14,349 bases of DNA from an uncultured Coriobacteriaceae bacterium (GTDB lineage Bacteria > Actinomycetota > Coriobacteriia > Coriobacteriales > UMGS124): assembly GCA_902783515.1 (NCBI GenBank), contig CACZRK010000074.1:1-14349 (forward strand). Reading direction: 5' to 3'. Of the stretch, positions 11,790 through 14,349 are shown piece by piece. A program made the translations under genes and the position numbers. How positions within the stretch are numbered: the stretch's first letter is position 1; every line of letters begins with the position of its first letter. A model generated the notes under the pieces. It made no database searches. It worked only from the letters and a program-made list of their open reading frames with translations, and had not been told where the DNA came from.

Positions 11790-13340
11790 ATGGGCGAGAT
11801 CTGGGATCGACGTGCGACGGCGCTGACTCGTCGTGAAGCGCTGCGGGCCGCCGGCCGCGGCATGGCGCTTGCGGCCATGGGCCTGTGCGTGGCGGGGTGG
11901 TCGCCCGCGGGTGGCGTGGCGCTCGCGGAGGGTGCGGACACCCTGCGCATGGCGATCTCCGTCGACCCTGACGGCCTTGACCCCCAGCGCACGGCCGCGG
12001 CGGCGACCTTCCAGGTGACGAACAACATCTACGACCCGCTGCTCAAGGTGACCGCTGACGGCGAGCTCGTCGCGGGTCTCGCCGAGTCGTGGGACGTCTC
12101 CGACGACGGCCGCACGATCACGTTCCACCTGCGCCAGGGGCTGACGTTCTCCAACGGCAAGACGTGCGACGCCGCGGCGGTGAAGGCCTCCTTCGAACGC
12201 CTGGTCACCGACGACAGCCCCCGCGTGAGCGAGTACAAGGGGTACGCCTTTGACGCGCCCGACGACGCGACCTTCGTCGTGACGAGCGAGGAGCTGAACG
12301 TGGCGGCGCTCACCGACTTCGCCTACGCGTGGTCGGCGGTCGTGGACGCGAGCGTCGGCGACGACCTGCGCAGCAAGCCGGTCGGCACGGGCGCGTACAC
12401 GCTCGGTCAGTGGACGCCGCAGCAGTCGCTCACGCTCGCCGCGAACCCCGCGTACTGGGGCGACGCGCCGAAGGTCGCGACCGTCGAGCTGACGGTCGTG
12501 CCGGACGCGACGACGCAGGTGAGCTCGCTGCGCACGGGCGGCGTGGACCTCATCCTGTGCGACAGCTCGCAGGTGGCGCCCTTTGAGAACGACCCCTCGT
12601 TCCACGTTGACAAGTTCCCGATGAACGGCGTCCAGCTCATGGCGATGAACTGCGCCAACGAGGCGCTCTCGGACCGCCGCGTCCGCCAGGCGATCGACAT
12701 GGCCGTCGACAAGGACACGCTCATCCAGACCGTGTGGTGGGGCTATGGCGAGAAGATCGGCTCGCACTTCCCGACCGTGCTGAAGGAGTACGTGGACTGC
12801 AACGACACGTACGCCTACGACCCGGACGGCGCGCGTGCGCTGCTGGCCGAGGCGGGCTACGGCGGCGGCCTGACGCTGCGCATGCGCCTGCCGAAGGACT
12901 ACCAGATGTACGTGGATGCCGGCCAGATGATCGCGGACATGCTCTCCAAGGTCGGCGTCACCTGTGACATCGAGATCGTCGAGTGGGCGACGTGGCTGGA
13001 GGAGGTCTACACGGGCCGCTCCTACGACCTGACGGTCGTCGGGCACACGGGGCGCCTGGACCCGATCACGCTGCTCGCGCGCTATCGTTCGGACAGCTCC
13101 GAGAACTACTTCAACTACGCGAGCGACGAGGTGGACGGCCTCATCGACGCCTACCGAAGCGAGCTTGACGAGGGCAAGCGCACACAGGACGTGCAGGACC
13201 TGCAGCGCGCGCTCGCGAAGGACGTGCCGGCCGTCTACATCCAGACGCCGGTCATGGTGTATGTGTCGCGTTCGAACGTGAGCGGCTTCGTGCAGTACCC
13301 TATTGACATCTACGAGTTCAAGGACGTCTCGGTCGGCTAG
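11790..13340 (+). CDS. ABC transporter substrate-binding protein, family 5 (oligopeptide/nickel type), with Tat signal
   Basis: This 516-residue extracytoplasmic receptor belongs to the DppA/OppA/NikA group. The mature part begins near residue 47 with DTLRMAISVDPDGLDPQRTA. It continues with NNIYDPLLKVTADGELVAGLAESWDVSDDG (in two pieces here: the YDPLL and LAESW family marks), FHLRQGLTFSNG, PVGTGAYTLGQWTP, and RRVRQAIDMAVDKDTL. The signal peptide carries LTRREALR (12-19), a twin-arginine motif with R14-R15, a weakly hydrophobic Ala/Gly helix and a likely cut after ALA (44-46). No lipobox cysteine is seen. Export would therefore use the Tat system also encoded here, with the protein soluble or otherwise tethered. 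The permease follows after 33 bp. The substrate may be peptide, nickel chelate or another small cation complex. The nearby hypAB hints at nickel but does not prove it. Confidence 0.88.
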   Translation: MGEIWDRRATALTRREALRAAGRGMALAAMGLCVAGWSPAGGVALAEGADTLRMAISVDPDGLDPQRTAAAATFQVTNNIYDPLLKVTADGELVAGLAESWDVSDDGRTITFHLRQGLTFSNGKTCDAAAVKASFERLVTDDSPRVSEYKGYAFDAPDDATFVVTSEELNVAALTDFAYAWSAVVDASVGDDLRSKPVGTGAYTLGQWTPQQSLTLAANPAYWGDAPKVATVELTVVPDATTQVSSLRTGGVDLILCDSSQVAPFENDPSFHVDKFPMNGVQLMAMNCANEALSDRRVRQAIDMAVDKDTLIQTVWWGYGEKIGSHFPTVLKEYVDCNDTYAYDPDGARALLAEAGYGGGLTLRMRLPKDYQMYVDAGQMIADMLSKVGVTCDIEIVEWATWLEEVYTGRSYDLTVVGHTGRLDPITLLARYRSDSSENYFNYASDEVDGLIDAYRSELDEGKRTQDVQDLQRALAKDVPAVYIQTPVMVYVSRSNVSGFVQYPIDIYEFKDVSVG

Positions 13341-13373
13341 GCGAGCGGCGGCGGGGGAGGTTCGCGCGTCCAG

Positions 13374-14336
13374 ATGGCACAGGCGATAGCGAAGAGGTTC
13401 GGCGCGTCGGTGGCGGTGCTGGTCGTCGTGTCGCTCGTGACGTTCGTCGTGCTGCACGTGATCCCCGGCGACGCGGCGGTGCTGCAGCTCGGCCTTGACG
13501 CCTCGCCGGACAAGCTCGCGGCGCTGCGCGAGGCGATGGGGACGGACAAGCCCCTGCCCGCGCAGTACCTGAGCTGGGTCGGCGGCGTGATCTGCGGCGA
13601 CTGGGGCACGTCCAGCCTGTACGGGATGCCCGTGTGGGACGTGGTCGCCCCGGCCGTCCCCGTGACGCTCGCGCTGGCGGCGTATGCGACCGTCGTCGCC
13701 GTCGCGGTCTCGACCGCCCTCGGCGTGGCGGCGGCGCTGCGGCCGGGGTCGGCGGTTGACGTGTGCGCGCGCACGATCGTGCAGGTCGCCTCGGCGGCGC
13801 CGGGCTTCCTGGTGGGCATCGTGCTCATGCTGGCGTTCGGCGTCGCGCTCGGCTGGCTGCCGGTGAGCGGCTACGTCGCGCCGTCGCAGGGCGTGGGCGC
13901 CTGGGTCGCGAGCCTGACGCTGCCGGCGATCACGCTCGCGATCGGCGAGTGCGGGCCGCTCGTGCGCATCGTGCGCTCGTCGACCATCGCGTCGCTGCGG
14001 CGTGACTACATGCTGTCCTGCGAGGTAAAGGGCCTGCACCGCACGCGCGCGCTCGTCGCGTACGCGCTGCGCGGCGCCCTGGTCGGGCCGCTCGCGGTCA
14101 CCGGGGTGCAGCTCGCCAAGCTCCTCGGCGGCGCGATCGTCGTGGAGAGCGTCTTCGCGCTGCCGGGGGTCGGGCGCCTGCTGCTCACCGCCGTCCAGGG
14201 GCGCGACGTCATGCTGCTGCAGGGGATCGTCGTGTTCGTCACCGCCGCGGTCGTGCTCGCGTCGCTGCTGGCGGACGTGCTGATCGCCGCCGCGGACCCC
14301 TCGGTGCGCGGCGCGTCCGGGGAGCGTGCGCGATGA
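13374..14336 (+). CDS. ABC transporter permease, DppB/OppB/NikB type
   Basis: This 320-residue inner-membrane subunit has about six hydrophobic spans and the BPD_transp_1 pattern. The first span (about 10-30) ends in HVIPGDAA, the family mark. The EAA-like coupling loop, which contacts the ATPase, is GPLVRIVRSSTIASLRRDY (194-212) followed by CEVKGLHRTRAL. ESVFALPGVGRLLLTAVQGRD (about 259-278) is the typical late periplasmic segment, followed by the last span. The extracytoplasmic loop GDWGTS (75-80) is also typical. The ending ADPSVR replaces the usual DPRIR. A purine-rich GGGGAGG lies 13 nt before the ATG, a slightly long spacing. The stop overlaps the next start as ATGA (14333-14336), so the operon continues out of the window. 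Confidence 0.92.
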   Translation: MAQAIAKRFGASVAVLVVVSLVTFVVLHVIPGDAAVLQLGLDASPDKLAALREAMGTDKPLPAQYLSWVGGVICGDWGTSSLYGMPVWDVVAPAVPVTLALAAYATVVAVAVSTALGVAAALRPGSAVDVCARTIVQVASAAPGFLVGIVLMLAFGVALGWLPVSGYVAPSQGVGAWVASLTLPAITLAIGECGPLVRIVRSSTIASLRRDYMLSCEVKGLHRTRALVAYALRGALVGPLAVTGVQLAKLLGGAIVVESVFALPGVGRLLLTAVQGRDVMLLQGIVVFVTAAVVLASLLADVLIAAADPSVRGASGERAR

Positions 14337-14349
14337 GCGCGGGCGGCCG
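14333..14349 (+). CDS. Start of next ABC transporter subunit (partial, cut by window end)
   Basis: An ATG at 14333 overlaps the permease TGA in the classic ATGA coupling arrangement. Only five codons (MSAGG) and two further bases are present. In this transporter family the second permease (DppC/OppC/NikC type) normally follows the first, so that is the expected product. The residues themselves carry no information. Confidence 0.5.

Noticed and set aside
11688..14039. 783-codon open frame on the minus strand across the binding protein and permease
   Set aside because: Same shadow effect. The composition is dominated by Arg, Val, His and Asp, and both forward genes have clear family signatures.

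Overview
This is a GC-rich (about 70% by eye) bacterial window with 12 complete protein-coding genes and the first codons of a thirteenth, all on the + strand. The gene set and the protein style suggest an actinobacterium of class Coriobacteriia. The indications are a topoisomerase I of archaeal type with zinc fingers and an Ala/Lys tail, TatA and TatC in tandem, HypA/HypB, and a Type Ic aspartate aminotransferase. The class assignment is inference, not proof. No tRNA, rRNA, CRISPR array, insertion sequence or phage gene was seen. The many long antisense reading frames are shadows typical of GC-rich DNA.

Layout. 1-244: leader region with a possible promoter. 245-3799: aminotransferase, UbiE/MenG-type methyltransferase 3 bp downstream, then an amidohydrolase-fold protein behind a near-perfect Shine-Dalgarno. 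3800-5574: two small single-span membrane proteins, one with a disordered Lys/Ala N-terminus and one with TPR-like helices, separated by a convincing promoter. 5575-5998: a SpoIIAA/RsbV-type STAS protein behind an unusual alternating purine-pyrimidine tract. 6134-7701: tatA and tatC. 7756-8922: hypA and hypB, for nickel insertion. 8977-11595: topA. 11596-11789: AT-richer intergenic region with a hairpin and tandem 13-mers. 11790-14349: start of an oligopeptide/nickel-type ABC importer operon (binding protein, permease, start of the next subunit).

How the genes may work together. UbiE/MenG implies respiratory quinone synthesis. TatA/TatC exports folded, cofactor-bearing redox enzymes. HypA/HypB loads nickel into such enzymes. 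The importer belongs to the family that includes nickel transporters, and its binding protein itself carries a twin-arginine signal. This suggests a loose anaerobic-respiration neighbourhood, but the transported substrate cannot be read from the sequence.

The most striking observation is the amidohydrolase at 2399-3799. The fold signatures are well kept, but every metal or catalytic position I can align is replaced: HxH is RxR, the strand-5 His and Glu are Asp and Gly, the strand-6 His is Gln, and the strand-8 Asp is Gly. It looks like an intact pseudoenzyme next to a quinone methyltransferase. Secondary items are oppositely charged Tat protein tails, a duplicated two-zinc-finger module in TopA, tandem 13-mers upstream of the importer, and a strong TTT-before-GAN codon-context bias.
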